Of a stretch of 64,000 nucleotides of DNA, positions 24,317 through 34,874 are shown one piece after another. The notes under the pieces are model-generated. The model searched no databases, had not been told where the DNA came from, and saw only the letters and a program-made list of their open reading frames with translations. Source of the DNA: Rhodocyclus purpureus (GTDB lineage: Bacteria > Pseudomonadota > Gammaproteobacteria > Burkholderiales > Rhodocyclaceae). Numbering within the stretch: position 1 is the first letter of the stretch; each line of letters starts with the position of its first letter. The DNA lies in NCBI RefSeq assembly GCF_016653115.1, contig NZ_NHRX01000067.1:140225-204224 (forward strand), given 5' to 3'. Both the position numbers and the translations under genes were made by a program.

Positions 24317-24652
24317 GGTGGTGGCCGGTACAAAACACCCGAGGATAATGGAAGGGGAGGGGCAAGGCAATTTCGGCGACCGACTCCCGTGTCCGCCGGA
24401 CCGGTCGCAGCGCTTCCTGGCGCAGGCCGCGTTTTGGGTTTGAGTCGGTGCCCCTCGCGGTGGTACAATCGCCGGGTTTTGCTGACACCCCGTCGGCAAG
24501 ATTCAATGCGCGCCATGTCGGTGCGCGGGCGCCGCGGCCTTCGCCGCAGCGTCTATCTCGCACGCTCGTCTGTTCAAGGGTGTCCGCCGGCCTCGGCGGA
24601 CTGCAGGTGTACTGGGACGAGCGGCGGTTCAACCCTTATGGAGTTATCGAGT
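24317..24652 (+). promoter_or_regulatory. rpsB leader / divergent map-rpsB intergenic region
   Basis: A 336-base gap without a convincing gene. It holds a promoter-like pair facing rpsB (24440-24469). The long 5' leader has a strong hairpin at 24582-24601 (8-bp stem GTCCGCCG / CGGCGGAC, 4-base loop), followed by AACCCTTATGGAG just before the rpsB ribosome-binding site. Autoregulatory leaders bound by S2 are known upstream of rpsB in proteobacteria; assigning this one is inference from position and structure. The map promoter must also lie in this gap. Confidence 0.5.
24440..24469 (+). promoter_or_regulatory. sigma70-type promoter for rpsB-tsf
   Basis: TTGAGT (-35) and TACAAT (-10) are separated by 18 bases, the best promoter match seen in the window. 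The predicted transcript start leaves a leader of about 175 bases before rpsB. Confidence 0.6.
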
Positions 24653-25396
24653 ATGTCCACGACCATGCGTCAAATGCTGGAAGCCGGTGTCCACTTCGGT
24701 CACCAGACCCGTTTCTGGAATCCGAAGATGGCTCAGTACATCTTCGGCGCGCGCAACAAGATCCACATCGTCAACCTCGAGAAGACGCTCGCCAAGTACG
24801 ACGAAGCGATGGCCTTCGTGCGCAAGCTGGCGGCCAACAAGGGCACCATCCTGTTCGTCGGCACCAAGCGCCAGGCACGCGAGATCGTCGCCGAAGAAGC
24901 GCTGCGCGCCGGTGCCCCCTACGTCGACCAGCGCTGGCTGGGCGGCATGCTGACCAACTTCAAGACGGTCAAGCAGTCGATCAAGCGCGTCAAGGAGATG
25001 GAAGCCCAGGTCGAAGACGGCTCGATCGAGCGGCTGGGCAAGAAGGAAGCGCTCGTGCATCAACGCGAACTCGAAAAGCTGCAGAAGTCGATCGGCGGCA
25101 TCAAGGAAATGAACACGCTGCCTGACGCGCTGTTCGTCATCGACGTCGGCTACCACAAGATCGCCATCACCGAAGCCAAGAAGCTCGGCATCCCGGTGAT
25201 CGCCGTGGTCGATACCAACCACTCGCCCGAAGGCATCGACTACGTCATTCCGGGTAACGACGACTCCTCGCGCGCCATCCGCCTGTACGCCCGCGGCGTT
25301 GCCGACTCGATCCTCGAAGGCCGCAGCCTGGTCCTGCACGAGATCATCGCCGGTGAAGGCGACGAGTTCATCGAAGTCGAAGAAGCGGCCGAGTAA
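24653..25396 (+). CDS. rpsB: 30S ribosomal protein S2
   Basis: Ribosomal protein needed for S1 assembly on the 30S subunit. The 247-residue protein has the S2 signatures [20 protein letters not shown] at the start and [19 protein letters not shown] near residue 155, with [24 protein letters not shown] sits 9 bases before the ATG at 24653. The tsf gene follows, so the S2-EF-Ts pair is conserved. Confidence 0.98.
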   Translation: MSTTMRQMLEAGVHFGHQTRFWNPKMAQYIFGARNKIHIVNLEKTLAKYDEAMAFVRKLAANKGTILFVGTKRQAREIVAEEALRAGAPYVDQRWLGGMLTNFKTVKQSIKRVKEMEAQVEDGSIERLGKKEALVHQRELEKLQKSIGGIKEMNTLPDALFVIDVGYHKIAITEAKKLGIPVIAVVDTNHSPEGIDYVIPGNDDSSRAIRLYARGVADSILEGRSLVLHEIIAGEGDEFIEVEEAAE

Positions 25397-25459
25397 GGAC
25401 GCATCGTGAGTTCGCGGCCGCTGAGCGCCCCGGGGCGCCCGGCCGCTGTCTGAATCTGG

Positions 25460-25481
25460 CGCGGCCGGCAATCCCGGCCGC
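25460..25481 (+). promoter_or_regulatory. hairpin between rpsB and tsf
   Basis: A 9-bp stem (CGCGGCCGG / CCGGCCGCG) with a 4-base loop lies 20 bases before tsf, without a T-run. A second GC-rich arm pair lies just upstream (25414-25446). It may modulate read-through from rpsB to tsf or protect message ends. Confidence 0.4.
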
Positions 25482-25501
25482 GTTCGCAAGTGGAGAAGAA
25501 T

Positions 25502-26392
25502 ATGGCGGCAATTACCGCAGGCATGGTCAAGGAACTGCGCGAGAAGACCGACGCGCCGATGATGGAGTGCAAGAAGGCGCTGGCCGAAGCCGACGGCGAC
25601 ATGGCCAAGGCTGAAGAAATCCTGCGCGTCAAGCTCGGTACCAAGGCAAGCAAGGCGGCGAGCCGGGTCACGGCCGAAGGCGTCGTCGCGATCGCGATCG
25701 ACGGCGGTTGCGGCGCGATCCTCGAAGTCAATTGCGAAACCGACTTCGTCGCCAAGAACGACGACTTCCTGAAGCTGTCCGCCGACTGTGCGGCGCTGGT
25801 GATCAGCGCCAACCCGGCCGACGTTGCTGCGCTGTCGGCGCTGCCGCTGGGCGAGGGCACGGTCGAATCGACGCGCTCGGCGCTGGTCGGCAAGATCGGC
25901 GAGAACATGTCCCTGCGCCGCTTCGTCCGCGTCGAAGCCAAGGGCCAGCTCTACTCGTACATCCACGGCGGGGCCAAGATCGGCGTCCTCGTCGACCTCG
26001 TCGGTGGTGACGAGCAGCTCGGTAAGGATCTGGCGATGCACATCGCCGCCGGCAAGCCGAAGGCGCTCGACGCGTCGGGCGTGGATGCCGAGCTGATCGA
26101 AGCCGAGCGTCGCGTCGCGATCGAGAAGGCACGCGAAGCCGGCAAGCCGGAAGCGATGATCGAGAAGATCGCCGAAGGTTCGGTGCAGAAGTTCCTGAAG
26201 GAAGTGACCCTGCTCGGCCAGGTCTTCGTCAAGGCCGAAGACGGCAAGCAGACGATCGAGCAACTCCTGAAGGCGAAGAAGGCGTCGGTTGCCGGCTTCA
26301 CGCTGTTCATCGTCGGCGAAGGCATCGAGAAGAAGGTCACCGACTTCGCTGCCGAAGTCGCCGCGCAGGCCGCTGCTGCCGCGCAGAAGTAA
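25502..26392 (+). CDS. tsf: translation elongation factor Ts
   Basis: Nucleotide exchange factor for EF-Tu. The 296-residue protein starts [20 protein letters not shown], with the conserved MECKKAL and [15 protein letters not shown] around residue 80, followed by the dimerisation region. The ATG at 25502 follows GGAGAAG; the GTG four codons upstream lies before the ribosome-binding site. It is followed by pyrH after 80 bases. Confidence 0.98.
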   Translation: MAAITAGMVKELREKTDAPMMECKKALAEADGDMAKAEEILRVKLGTKASKAASRVTAEGVVAIAIDGGCGAILEVNCETDFVAKNDDFLKLSADCAALVISANPADVAALSALPLGEGTVESTRSALVGKIGENMSLRRFVRVEAKGQLYSYIHGGAKIGVLVDLVGGDEQLGKDLAMHIAAGKPKALDASGVDAELIEAERRVAIEKAREAGKPEAMIEKIAEGSVQKFLKEVTLLGQVFVKAEDGKQTIEQLLKAKKASVAGFTLFIVGEGIEKKVTDFAAEVAAQAAAAAQK

Positions 26393-26472
26393 GGTCGTTC
26401 CGGCCGGTCCCGGCAGTTGCTGCCGGACCGGCCGAGCAGTTTTCACGCCACATGACGATAACCGGAGCCAGC

Positions 26473-27189
26473 ATGGCCGAGCCAAAGTACAAGCGAATCC
26501 TGCTCAAACTGTCGGGTGAGGCCCTGATGGGTCACGACGCCTACGGAATCAACCGGCAGACGATCTCGGAGATCGTTGCCGAGATCAAGGCGGTGGTCGA
26601 TCTCGGGGTGCAGGTCGGCGTCGTCATCGGTGGTGGCAACATCTTTCGCGGTCTCGCGCACGCGTCGACCGGAATGGATCGTGCCCAGGCCGATTACATG
26701 GGCATGCTGGCGACCGTGATGAACGGCCTGGCCTTGCAGGACGCCATGCGCGCCGCGGGCATCGCCTCGCGCGTGCAGTCCGCGCTCAACATCGAGCAGG
26801 TGGTCGAGCCGTACATCCGCGGCAAGGCGATCCGCTACCTCGAACAGGGGCGCACGGTGATCTTCGCCGCGGGCACCGGCAACCCGTTCTTCACCACCGA
26901 TACCGCCGCAGCCCTGCGCGGGGCAGAGATCGGGGCCGAGATCGTGCTCAAGGCGACCAAGGTCGATGGCATCTACTCGGCCGACCCGAACAAGTTTGCC
27001 GACGCGGTACGTTACGAACAGATCAGTTTCGACGAGGCGATCGCGCAGAACCTGGGCGTGATGGACGCCACCGCCTTTGCGCTCTGCCGCGACCAGCGCC
27101 TGCCGATCAACGTGTTTTCGATCTACAAGCCGGGCGCGCTGCTGCGCGTCGTCATGGGTGAGAACGAAGGTACGCTGGTCGTTTGCTGA
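26473..27189 (+). CDS. pyrH: uridylate kinase
   Basis: Phosphorylates UMP to UDP; hexameric bacterial enzyme of the amino-acid kinase fold. The 238-residue protein has [13 protein letters not shown] at the start, [11 protein letters not shown] near residue 55, [16 protein letters not shown] near 135 and VDGIYSADP near 165. A GGAG 6 bases before the ATG at 26473 selects this start over an ATG 21 bases upstream. It lies in the conserved tsf-pyrH-frr order. Confidence 0.97.
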   Translation: MAEPKYKRILLKLSGEALMGHDAYGINRQTISEIVAEIKAVVDLGVQVGVVIGGGNIFRGLAHASTGMDRAQADYMGMLATVMNGLALQDAMRAAGIASRVQSALNIEQVVEPYIRGKAIRYLEQGRTVIFAAGTGNPFFTTDTAAALRGAEIGAEIVLKATKVDGIYSADPNKFADAVRYEQISFDEAIAQNLGVMDATAFALCRDQRLPINVFSIYKPGALLRVVMGENEGTLVVC

Positions 27190-27199
27190 GGGAAGAAAA

Positions 27200-27760
27200 A
27201 TGTCTATTGCCGAATTGAAGAAAAGCATCGAGCACAAGATGGGGCGCACGCTCGAAGCCCTGAAGACCGACCTGGCCAAGGTGCGGACGGGGCGCGCGCA
27301 TGTCGGCCTGCTCGACCACGTGCAGGTGGAATACTACGGTTCGCCGGTGCCGGTCAATCAGGTCGCCAACATCACGCTGATCGACGCGCGCACGCTCGGC
27401 GTCCAGGTCTGGGAAAAGGCGATGGCCGGCAAGGTCGAGCGCGCCATTCGTGATTCCGACCTCGGTCTCAACCCGTCGTCGATGGGCGAGCTGATCCGCG
27501 TGCCGATGCCGGCGCTGACCGAAGAGCGCCGCCGCGACCTGACCAAGGTGGTCAAGGGCGAAGGCGAGGGCGCCAAGGTTGCGTTGCGCAACCTGCGCCG
27601 CGACGCGCTCGCGCAGCTGAAGGAGATGGTCAAGGCCAAGGAGATCTCCGAGGACGACGAGCGCCGCGCGCACGACGAGATGCAGAAACTGACCGATCGT
27701 TTCGTTGCCGAAGTCGACAAGCAACTGACGCAGAAAGAAGCCGAGCTGATGGCGATTTAG
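27200..27760 (+). CDS. frr: ribosome recycling factor
   Basis: Splits post-termination ribosomes together with EF-G. The 186-residue protein has the expected length and blocks: [21 protein letters not shown] near residue 28, PVNQVANI, and [16 protein letters not shown] sequence ([15 protein letters not shown]) near 110. The ATG at 27200 follows GAGGGAAG. It lies 10 bases after pyrH. Confidence 0.97.
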   Translation: MSIAELKKSIEHKMGRTLEALKTDLAKVRTGRAHVGLLDHVQVEYYGSPVPVNQVANITLIDARTLGVQVWEKAMAGKVERAIRDSDLGLNPSSMGELIRVPMPALTEERRRDLTKVVKGEGEGAKVALRNLRRDALAQLKEMVKAKEISEDDERRAHDEMQKLTDRFVAEVDKQLTQKEAELMAI

Positions 27761-27783
27761 CCCGGTCCCACCGGAGCACCACG

Positions 27784-28611
27784 ATGGCGAAATTCACGAG
27801 TTCGACGCAGGCCATTCCCGAGGCTGGCGTGGTGCCGCAGCATGTGGCGATCATCATGGACGGCAACGGGCGCTGGGCGCGGCGGCGCTTCCTGCCGCGC
27901 GTCGCCGGCCACCACCGCGGTGTCGAGGCGGTGCGCGAGTCGGTGCGCACCTGCCTCGACCGTGGCATCCGCTACCTTACGCTGTTTGCTTTCAGTTCCG
28001 AGAACTGGCGGCGTCCGGAAGAGGAAGTGACGCTGCTGATGCAGCTCTTCGTCCGCTCGCTGCGCAACGAGGTCGCGCGCATGCACGAGAACGGCGTGCG
28101 GCTGAAGATCGTCGGCGACCTCTCGCGCTTCGACGACTCGCTGCGCGCGATGATCGCCAGCGCCGAGGAGCGCACCGCCGGCAACGATCGGCTGACGCTG
28201 ACCATCGCTGCCAACTACGGTGGTCGCTGGGACATCCTGCAGGCTGCCAACCGCCTCGCCGAGGCGCATCCGGAGCGGCTCGGCAAGTGGCAGGAAGACG
28301 ACCTCGCGCCCTACCTGTCGATGGCCTACGCGCCCGAGCCCGACCTCTTCATCCGCACCGGCGGCGAGGAGCGGATCAGCAACTTCCTGCTCTGGCAACT
28401 CGCCTACACGGAGTTCTACTTCATCGACACGGTCTGGCCGGACTTCGGCGTGGCGGCCTTCGACGCGGCGATCGCCTCCTACCGCAAGCGCGAACGGCGC
28501 TTCGGCAGGACCAGCGAGCAACTCGCGGCGACCCAGCCCGCGGCTGACGCAGCGCCGGCGGCGCCCGGCGCTGCAGACGAACCGCCCAAGGAAAACCGTA
28601 TTCATGCTTAA
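27784..28611 (+). CDS. uppS: undecaprenyl diphosphate synthase
   Basis: cis-Prenyltransferase that builds the C55 carrier lipid for peptidoglycan and O-antigen. The 275-residue protein has [20 protein letters not shown] with catalytic Asp near residue 26, [11 protein letters not shown] near 75, and [20 protein letters not shown] near 195. A low-complexity Ala/Pro tail of about 25 residues follows the core. Its last codons overlap the cdsA start by 8 bases, so the two are translationally coupled. Confidence 0.96.
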   Translation: MAKFTSSTQAIPEAGVVPQHVAIIMDGNGRWARRRFLPRVAGHHRGVEAVRESVRTCLDRGIRYLTLFAFSSENWRRPEEEVTLLMQLFVRSLRNEVARMHENGVRLKIVGDLSRFDDSLRAMIASAEERTAGNDRLTLTIAANYGGRWDILQAANRLAEAHPERLGKWQEDDLAPYLSMAYAPEPDLFIRTGGEERISNFLLWQLAYTEFYFIDTVWPDFGVAAFDAAIASYRKRERRFGRTSEQLAATQPAADAAPAAPGAADEPPKENRIHA

Positions 28612-29443
28612 GACGCGGGTCATCACCGCGGTCTTCCTCCTCGCCGCTTTCCTGTCCGCGCTGTTCGCGCTGCCGCCTTTCGGCTGGGCGGCGGTGGCGG
28701 CCTTGGTCGCCGCGCTCGCCGCCTGGGAGTGGGGCGCGCTGCTGCGCTGGTCGGCGCCGGCGCGGATCGGTTTCGGCGTCGCCACCCTGGTGCTGTGCGA
28801 CGCCCTGGCCTTCGTCTTTCCCGAGGCGCTCGGTCTCGGCGACTTCTTCCCGCTCGCCAGCGCCTGGGAGTTCGCGCGCTGGTTCTACCTGCCGGCAGTC
28901 GCTTTCTGGCTCCTGCTGGTGCCGGCATGGATGGCGAAGCGCTGGCCGCTGCCGGGCGGCATCGGCGGCGTCGCCGTCGGCGCCGTCGTCATCCTGCCCA
29001 CCTGGCTCGCCCTGCTGCACCTGCACGCCGGTGGTGGCTTCTTCCTCCTGGGGATCATGGCCATCGTCTGGATCGCCGACATCGCCGCCTACTTCAGCGG
29101 ACGTGCCTTCGGCAGGCACAAGCTGGCGCCTTCGATCAGCCCCGGCAAGACCTGGGAAGGCGCTGCCGGCGCCGCCATCGCGGTCCTCGCCTACGGTTTC
29201 CTGCTCGCCGACCACCTGCCGCCGGCGCTGCGCGATTCGCCCGCGCGCCTCGTGCTCGTTATGCTCGCGCTGACCGTGGTCAGCGTCGTCGGCGACCTGT
29301 TCGAGTCGCTCCTGAAGCGCCAGGCCGGGCTGAAGGACAGCAGCAACGTGCTGCCCGGCCACGGCGGCGTGCTCGACCGGATCGACAGCCTGACCTCAAC
29401 CCTGCCGCTGGTCGCGTTGGTGTGGCTGGCGGCACAGCTCTGA
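28604..29443 (+). CDS. cdsA: phosphatidate cytidylyltransferase
   Basis: Integral membrane enzyme that makes CDP-diacylglycerol from phosphatidate and CTP. The 279-residue protein has about eight hydrophobic segments and the C-terminal family signature in the stretch [20 protein letters not shown] followed by VLDRIDS. The ATG at 28604 lies within the end of uppS. It is followed by dxr after 20 bases. Confidence 0.95.
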   Translation: MLKTRVITAVFLLAAFLSALFALPPFGWAAVAALVAALAAWEWGALLRWSAPARIGFGVATLVLCDALAFVFPEALGLGDFFPLASAWEFARWFYLPAVAFWLLLVPAWMAKRWPLPGGIGGVAVGAVVILPTWLALLHLHAGGGFFLLGIMAIVWIADIAAYFSGRAFGRHKLAPSISPGKTWEGAAGAAIAVLAYGFLLADHLPPALRDSPARLVLVMLALTVVSVVGDLFESLLKRQAGLKDSSNVLPGHGGVLDRIDSLTSTLPLVALVWLAAQL

Positions 29444-29463
29444 ATCCTCCCTGCGAGAAGCCC

Positions 29464-30672
29464 ATGCAGAAGCTCACCATTCTCGGCTCCACCGGTTCGA
29501 TCGGCGTCAGCACGCTCGACGTCGTCCGTCGTCATCCCGAACGCTACCGCGTGCTCGCGCTGTGCGCGCACCGGCAGGTCGACAAGCTGTTCGAACAGTG
29601 CATCGAGTTCCAGCCGCGCTTCGCGGTCGTCGGCGACGCAGAACTGGCCACGCGTCTGCGCACGAGGCTCGCCGCTGCCGGCTGCACGACCGCAGTCGAG
29701 CATGGTCCGGAAGCGCTCTGCCGGCTGGCCAGCCTGCCCGAGGTCGACGCGGTGATGGCGGCGATCGTCGGCGCCGCCGGTCTCGAGCCGACGCTGGCGG
29801 CGGTGCGTGCCGGCAAGAAGGTTCTGCTCGCGAACAAGGAAGCGCTGGTGATGGCTGGCGCGGTGTTCATCCGCGCCGTCGCCGAAAGCGGCGCGACGCT
29901 CTTGCCGATCGATTCCGAGCACAACGCGATCTTCCAGTCGCTGCCGGCCGATTACCGTGGCGACATGGCGGTGAGCGGCGTTTCCGGCCTGCTCTTGACC
30001 GCGTCGGGCGGACCGTTCCGCAAGACGCCGGTCGCCGACCTCGTCGCGGTGACGCCGGACCAAGCCTGCGCGCACCCGAAGTGGTCGATGGGGCGCAAGA
30101 TCTCGGTCGATTCGGCGACGATGATGAACAAGGGCCTGGAGATGATCGAGGCGCGCTGGCTGTTCAACGTCCCTGCCGAGAACATCCAGGTGGTGATCCA
30201 CCCGCAGAGCGTGGTGCATTCGCTGGTGCAGTACGTCGATGGCTCGGTACTCGCCGAACTCGGCAATCCCGACATGCGCACGCCGATCGCGCACGCGCTC
30301 GCCTATCCCGAGCGGATCGCTTCCGGGGTGGCGCCGCTCGACCTCTTCGCCGTCGCCCAACTCGAATTCGAACGCCCCGACTTCGCGCGTTTCCCCTGCC
30401 TGGCGCTCGCCTATCGTGCGCTGAAGGCCGGGGGCAGCGCGCCGGCGACGCTCAACGCAGCCAACGAGGTCGCGGTGGAAGCCTTCCTCGACGGCCGCAT
30501 CGGCTTCACCGAAATCGCGCCGCTGATCGCCACCGTGCTCGACGCGCTGCCGGCGGGCGAGGTGACGACGCTGGCCGAGGTGCTCGCGGCTGACCGCGCT
30601 GCCCGTGAACTGGCCGGCCAGATCGTGGCCGAGAGGGCGTCGGCAGGCGCCGCGGTGATCGGGGTGGCGTGA
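29464..30672 (+). CDS. dxr: 1-deoxy-D-xylulose 5-phosphate reductoisomerase
   Basis: First committed enzyme of the MEP pathway (NADPH, divalent metal). The 402-residue protein starts with the NADPH motif [18 protein letters not shown], has ALVMAGAVF, the metal and substrate site [12 protein letters not shown] near residue 148, GPFRKTP near 180 and [20 protein letters not shown] near 202. Its stop overlaps the rseP GTG start by 4 bases (GTGA). Confidence 0.97.
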   Translation: MQKLTILGSTGSIGVSTLDVVRRHPERYRVLALCAHRQVDKLFEQCIEFQPRFAVVGDAELATRLRTRLAAAGCTTAVEHGPEALCRLASLPEVDAVMAAIVGAAGLEPTLAAVRAGKKVLLANKEALVMAGAVFIRAVAESGATLLPIDSEHNAIFQSLPADYRGDMAVSGVSGLLLTASGGPFRKTPVADLVAVTPDQACAHPKWSMGRKISVDSATMMNKGLEMIEARWLFNVPAENIQVVIHPQSVVHSLVQYVDGSVLAELGNPDMRTPIAHALAYPERIASGVAPLDLFAVAQLEFERPDFARFPCLALAYRALKAGGSAPATLNAANEVAVEAFLDGRIGFTEIAPLIATVLDALPAGEVTTLAEVLAADRAARELAGQIVAERASAGAAVIGVA

Positions 30673-32036
30673 GCCAGCTGCCGCACACGCTCGCCGCCTT
30701 TGCGCTGGCGCTCGGCCTGCTCGTCTTCGTCCACGAGTTCGGTCACTACTGGGTGGCACGTCGTCTCGGCGTCAAGGTACTGAGCTTCTCGATCGGCTTC
30801 GGCAAGCCGCTGTGGTCGCGCCGCTTCGGCGCCGACGGCACCGAATGGATGATTTCGGCCATCCCGCTCGGTGGCTTCGTGCGCATGCTCGACGAGCGCG
30901 AGGGCGAGGTGGCGCCGGCCGAGTTGCATCGTGCCTACAACCGGCAGCCACCGCTGCGGCGGATGGCGATCGCGGCGGCCGGGCCGGCCGCCAATTTCCT
31001 GCTCGCGATCGTGCTCTACTGGGCGCTCTTCTGGCACGGCGTCGAGGAGCCACGTCCCTTCCTGGGCGAGCCGCCGGCCGCGAGTGCCGCTGCGGCAGCC
31101 GGCGTCGTCCGCGGCGAGCGCGTGCTGAAGGTCGGTGGCGTCGCCGTCGACACCTGGCAGGACCTGCGCTGGGCGCTGCTGCGCGAGTCGCTCGACCGCG
31201 ATGCGATCGAACTCGAAGTGATCGACGAGCAGTCGAACGTCGCCGTTCGCCGGGTCGATCTTGCCGCTGTCCGCGAGTCGGCTTGGGAGGGTGACGCGCT
31301 CGAACGCATCGGACTCGTTCCCGGGCGGCCACGGCAGGCCCCAGTCATCGGCGAGGTGCAGGCCGACGGTGGCGCGGCCTCGGCAGGCCTGCGCGTCGGT
31401 GACCGCATCGTCGCCATCGACGGGCGGACCATCGACGACTGGGCCGAGGTGGTCGGCACGATCCGCGTTTCCCCCGGAAAGTCCCTGCGCATCACGTTCC
31501 TGCGTGGCGACGGCGAGTTCTCGACGCGCGCGGCAGTCGGCAGTGAAATGCGCAGGGGCAGGGAAGTCGGCCGCATCGGCATCGGCGTTCTGGCCGACGA
31601 GGCGACGCGTGCGGCCTGGCTCGTCACCGTGCGTCATCCACCGCTCGTCGCCTTCGGCAAGGCCGTCGCCGAGACCTGGGACAAGAGCGCACTCAGTCTC
31701 GTGATGATGGGGCGGATGCTCACCGGCGACGTTTCCTGGCGCAATCTCAGCGGTCCGGTGACGATCGCCAACTATGCCGGGCAGTCGGCGCAACTGGGCG
31801 TCGATTATTACCTGCGCTTTCTCGCGCTGATCAGCCTCAGTCTCGGCGTGCTCAACCTGCTGCCCATCCCGATATTGGACGGCGGGCATTTGTTGTATTA
31901 TCTGGCCGAAATTATCAAGGGTACGCCGCTCTCCGAACGCACCATGGAAATCGGGCAGCGCATCGGCATCGCGCTGATTGCGCTCCTGATGGTGTTCGCC
32001 TTCTACAACGATTTGTCTCGATTGCTTTCCGGCTAA
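30669..32036 (+). CDS. rseP: RIP metalloprotease RseP (site-2 protease)
   Basis: Inner-membrane zinc protease that cleaves anti-sigma factors such as RseA and remnant signal peptides. The 455-residue protein has HEFGH at residues 22-26, the MREXXE-like [11 protein letters not shown], two PDZ domains (about 115-200 and 220-300) and the C-terminal LDG motif [12 protein letters not shown] near 400. It uses a GTG start inside the dxr stop. The bamA start follows 4 bases after its stop, the classical proteobacterial envelope cluster. Confidence 0.97.
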   Translation: MSQLPHTLAAFALALGLLVFVHEFGHYWVARRLGVKVLSFSIGFGKPLWSRRFGADGTEWMISAIPLGGFVRMLDEREGEVAPAELHRAYNRQPPLRRMAIAAAGPAANFLLAIVLYWALFWHGVEEPRPFLGEPPAASAAAAAGVVRGERVLKVGGVAVDTWQDLRWALLRESLDRDAIELEVIDEQSNVAVRRVDLAAVRESAWEGDALERIGLVPGRPRQAPVIGEVQADGGAASAGLRVGDRIVAIDGRTIDDWAEVVGTIRVSPGKSLRITFLRGDGEFSTRAAVGSEMRRGREVGRIGIGVLADEATRAAWLVTVRHPPLVAFGKAVAETWDKSALSLVMMGRMLTGDVSWRNLSGPVTIANYAGQSAQLGVDYYLRFLALISLSLGVLNLLPIPILDGGHLLYYLAEIIKGTPLSERTMEIGQRIGIALIALLMVFAFYNDLSRLLSG

Positions 32037-32040
32037 TCTT

Positions 32041-34329
32041 ATGAACAAAAAAATGGTCGCAGGCTTGATTGCTGCGCTCTCCGCGTCCGGTACCTTCGCT
32101 TTCGAGGCCTTCACCGTCAAGGACATTCGCGTCGAGGGCATCCAGCGCACCGAGGCGGGCACCGTCTTCAGCTATCTGCCGGTCAAGGTCGGCGAGACGA
32201 TGAGCGACGAGAAGGCCGCGCAGTCGATCAAGGCGCTTTTTGCGACCGGTTTCTTCAAGGACGTGCGCATCGAGGTCGAGGGTGACGTGCTCATCGTCGT
32301 CGTCGAGGAGCGTCCGGCGATCGCGCAGATCGACTTCGTCGGCCTGAAGGAATTCGACAAGGACCAGCTGAAGAAGGGCCTGAAGGAGATCGGCATCGCC
32401 GAGTCGCGCGTTTTCGACCGCGCGACGCTGGACAAGGCCGAGCAGGAACTGAAGCGGCAATACCTGTCGCGTGGCAAGTACAGCGTCGCGATCACGACCA
32501 CGGTGACGCCGCTCGAGCGTAACCGGGTGGCGATCAACTTCAGCATCAGCGAGGGCGAGGCGGCCAAGATCAAGCAGATCAACCTGGTCGGCGCCAAGGC
32601 CTTTGCGGAGAAGGAACTGCTCGACGTCTTCCAGCTGCAGACGCCGAACTGGATCAGCTGGTACACCAAGAACGACCAGTACTCGAAGCAGAAGCTGTCG
32701 GCCGACCTCGAGTCGCTGCGCTCCTTCTACCTCAATCGCGGCTACCTCGAATTCAACGTCGAGTCCACGCAGGTGTCGATCAGTCCGGACAAGAAGGACA
32801 TCTACATCACGGTCAGCGTGAACGAGGGCGAGCGCTACATGGTCTCGTCGGTGAAGCTCGCCGGCGACCTGCTGCTGTCTGAAGAGGAATTCCGCAAGGC
32901 CGTGCAGATCAAGCCGGGTGACGTGTTCTCGCGCGAGAAACTGAACGAGAGCAGCAAGGCCATCTCAGACCGCCTCGGTGCGCTCGGCTATGCCTTCGCC
33001 AACGTCAATGCGGCGCCCGACGTGGACAAGGAAAAACGCCAGGTCGCCTTCACCATCTTCGTCGATCCGGGCAAGCGCGCCTACGTCCGTCGCATCAACG
33101 TGGTCGGCAACACCAAGACCGCCGACCAGGTCATCCGCCGCGAGATGCGGCAGATGGAGGGCGGCTGGTACGACGCCGACCGCGTCCAGCTGTCGCGTCA
33201 GCGCGTGGACAAGACCAACTACTTCAGTGAGGTCAGCGTCGAGACGCCGCCGGTTCCGGGAACCAACGACCAGGTCGACGTGAACCTCAAGGTCGTCGAG
33301 AAGTCGACCGGCACCATCTCGCTCGGCGCCGGTTTCTCCAGCGCCGAGAAGGTGATCCTGTCGGGCGGCATCTCGCAGGCCAACCTGTTCGGTTCGGGCA
33401 AGTTCGCTTCCCTCCAGCTCAACACCGGCAAGCTCAACCGCAACATCAGCCTGTCCTACACCGACCCGTATTTCACCGTCGACGGCATCAGCCAGGGTTT
33501 CGACCTCTATCAGCGCAACCTCAACCCCCTGTCGCTCTCGTATCGCTACAAGACGAGTTCGATGGGCGGCGGCATCCGCTTCGGTTTCCCGATCGCCGAG
33601 AAGGAGTCGATCTCGGTCGGCTTCGGCATCGACAACACGAAGGTGACCACCTACGAAGACAGCCCGCAGCGCTACCTCGACTTCGTCAAGGAGTTCGGCG
33701 AGAGCAACATCAGCCTGCCGGCTACGGTCGGCTGGACCTCCGACACCAAGGACAGCGTGATCTACCCGACCCGCGGCGGCATCCAGCGCGCGGGGCTCGA
33801 AGTCGCGGTACCGGGCGGCTCGCTGCACTACTATCGCGCCACCTACCAGCATCAGCGCTATTTCCCGCTGAGCAAGACCTTCACGCTGATGCTGAACGGC
33901 GAAGCGGGTTACGCCGACGGCTACGGCGGCCAGAGCGTTCCCTTCTACAAGCGCTTCTACGCAGGCGGCGTCACTTCGGTGCGCGGCTATGACACGGCGA
34001 GCCTCGGCCCGCGCGATACTGTGAATGGCGTGGTCTCCGATCAGCGTACAGGCGGCAACAAGCGCCTGGTCTTCAATTCTGAACTGCTGTTCCCGCTGCC
34101 CGGCCTCGGTGTCGACAAGTCCTTCCGCCTCGGCGCGTTCTTCGACGCCGGCTGGGTCTGGGACAAGGAGGACAAGATGGCGGTCGGCGACCTGCGCACC
34201 TCCACCGGTATCTCTGCGGTATGGACCTCGCCGCTCGGCCCGCTCAAATTCAGCATCGCCCAGCCGCTCAACAGCAAGGACGGTGATAGACTGCAACGTT
34301 TTCAGTTCCAGATGGGAACGACCTTTTAA
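32041..34329 (+). CDS. bamA: outer membrane protein assembly factor BamA
   Basis: Central subunit of the BAM complex, which inserts beta-barrel proteins. The 762-residue precursor has a signal peptide (MNKKMVAGLIAALSASGTFA), five POTRA domains (about 24-425; the first begins FTVKDIRVEGIQRTEAG) and a C-terminal 16-stranded barrel with the lid-lock motif VRGYD near 650. It ends in Phe after QFQMGT, as outer-membrane barrels do. skp follows after 15 bases. Confidence 0.97.
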   Translation: MNKKMVAGLIAALSASGTFAFEAFTVKDIRVEGIQRTEAGTVFSYLPVKVGETMSDEKAAQSIKALFATGFFKDVRIEVEGDVLIVVVEERPAIAQIDFVGLKEFDKDQLKKGLKEIGIAESRVFDRATLDKAEQELKRQYLSRGKYSVAITTTVTPLERNRVAINFSISEGEAAKIKQINLVGAKAFAEKELLDVFQLQTPNWISWYTKNDQYSKQKLSADLESLRSFYLNRGYLEFNVESTQVSISPDKKDIYITVSVNEGERYMVSSVKLAGDLLLSEEEFRKAVQIKPGDVFSREKLNESSKAISDRLGALGYAFANVNAAPDVDKEKRQVAFTIFVDPGKRAYVRRINVVGNTKTADQVIRREMRQMEGGWYDADRVQLSRQRVDKTNYFSEVSVETPPVPGTNDQVDVNLKVVEKSTGTISLGAGFSSAEKVILSGGISQANLFGSGKFASLQLNTGKLNRNISLSYTDPYFTVDGISQGFDLYQRNLNPLSLSYRYKTSSMGGGIRFGFPIAEKESISVGFGIDNTKVTTYEDSPQRYLDFVKEFGESNISLPATVGWTSDTKDSVIYPTRGGIQRAGLEVAVPGGSLHYYRATYQHQRYFPLSKTFTLMLNGEAGYADGYGGQSVPFYKRFYAGGVTSVRGYDTASLGPRDTVNGVVSDQRTGGNKRLVFNSELLFPLPGLGVDKSFRLGAFFDAGWVWDKEDKMAVGDLRTSTGISAVWTSPLGPLKFSIAQPLNSKDGDRLQRFQFQMGTTF

Positions 34330-34344
34330 TCGGGGAGAAACAGC

Positions 34345-34863
34345 TTGAACAAGAAAATTTCCACGTTGTTGCTGGCGCTGGCCGTGTCGCTGCCCGCTTC
34401 CTACTCGTTCGCCTCGGACCAGTTGAAGATCGGCTACGTCAATACCCAGCGCATCTTCCGCGATGCCCCGGCGGCGCAGAAGGCAGGAAAGAAGATCGAG
34501 CAGGAGTTCTCCAGGCGTGACCAGGAGTTGCAGCGCGTCGCCAAGCAACTGCAGTCGATGCAGGAAAACCTCGAGAAGAACGCGGTGACGATGGCCGATT
34601 CGGAACGGCGCGCCAAGGAAAAGGAACTCAACGAACTGTCGCGCGAATTCCAGCGCAAGCAGCGTGAGTTCCGCGAGGACCTCAACCTGCGCCAGAACGA
34701 GGAAAACGCCGCCATCATCGAGAAGGCGAACAAGGCGATCAAGCAGATCGCCGAGAGCGAGAAATACGATCTGATCCTGCAGGACGTGGTCTGGGTCAGC
34801 CCGCGTCTCGACGTCACCGACAAGGTGATCAAGGCGCTGTCGGAAGGCAGGGACGCCAAGTAA
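34345..34863 (+). CDS. skp: periplasmic chaperone Skp/OmpH
   Basis: Trimeric periplasmic chaperone that carries unfolded outer-membrane proteins to BamA. The 172-residue precursor has a signal peptide ending near ASYSFA and a mature N-terminus LKIGYVNTQRIFRDAP, followed by a long charged coiled-coil (about 45-130). The start is a TTG at 34345 preceded by GGGGAGAAACAGC. It sits in the bamA-skp-lpxD order. Confidence 0.93.
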   Translation: MNKKISTLLLALAVSLPASYSFASDQLKIGYVNTQRIFRDAPAAQKAGKKIEQEFSRRDQELQRVAKQLQSMQENLEKNAVTMADSERRAKEKELNELSREFQRKQREFREDLNLRQNEENAAIIEKANKAIKQIAESEKYDLILQDVVWVSPRLDVTDKVIKALSEGRDAK

Positions 34864-34874
34864 GCGGAGTGCAA

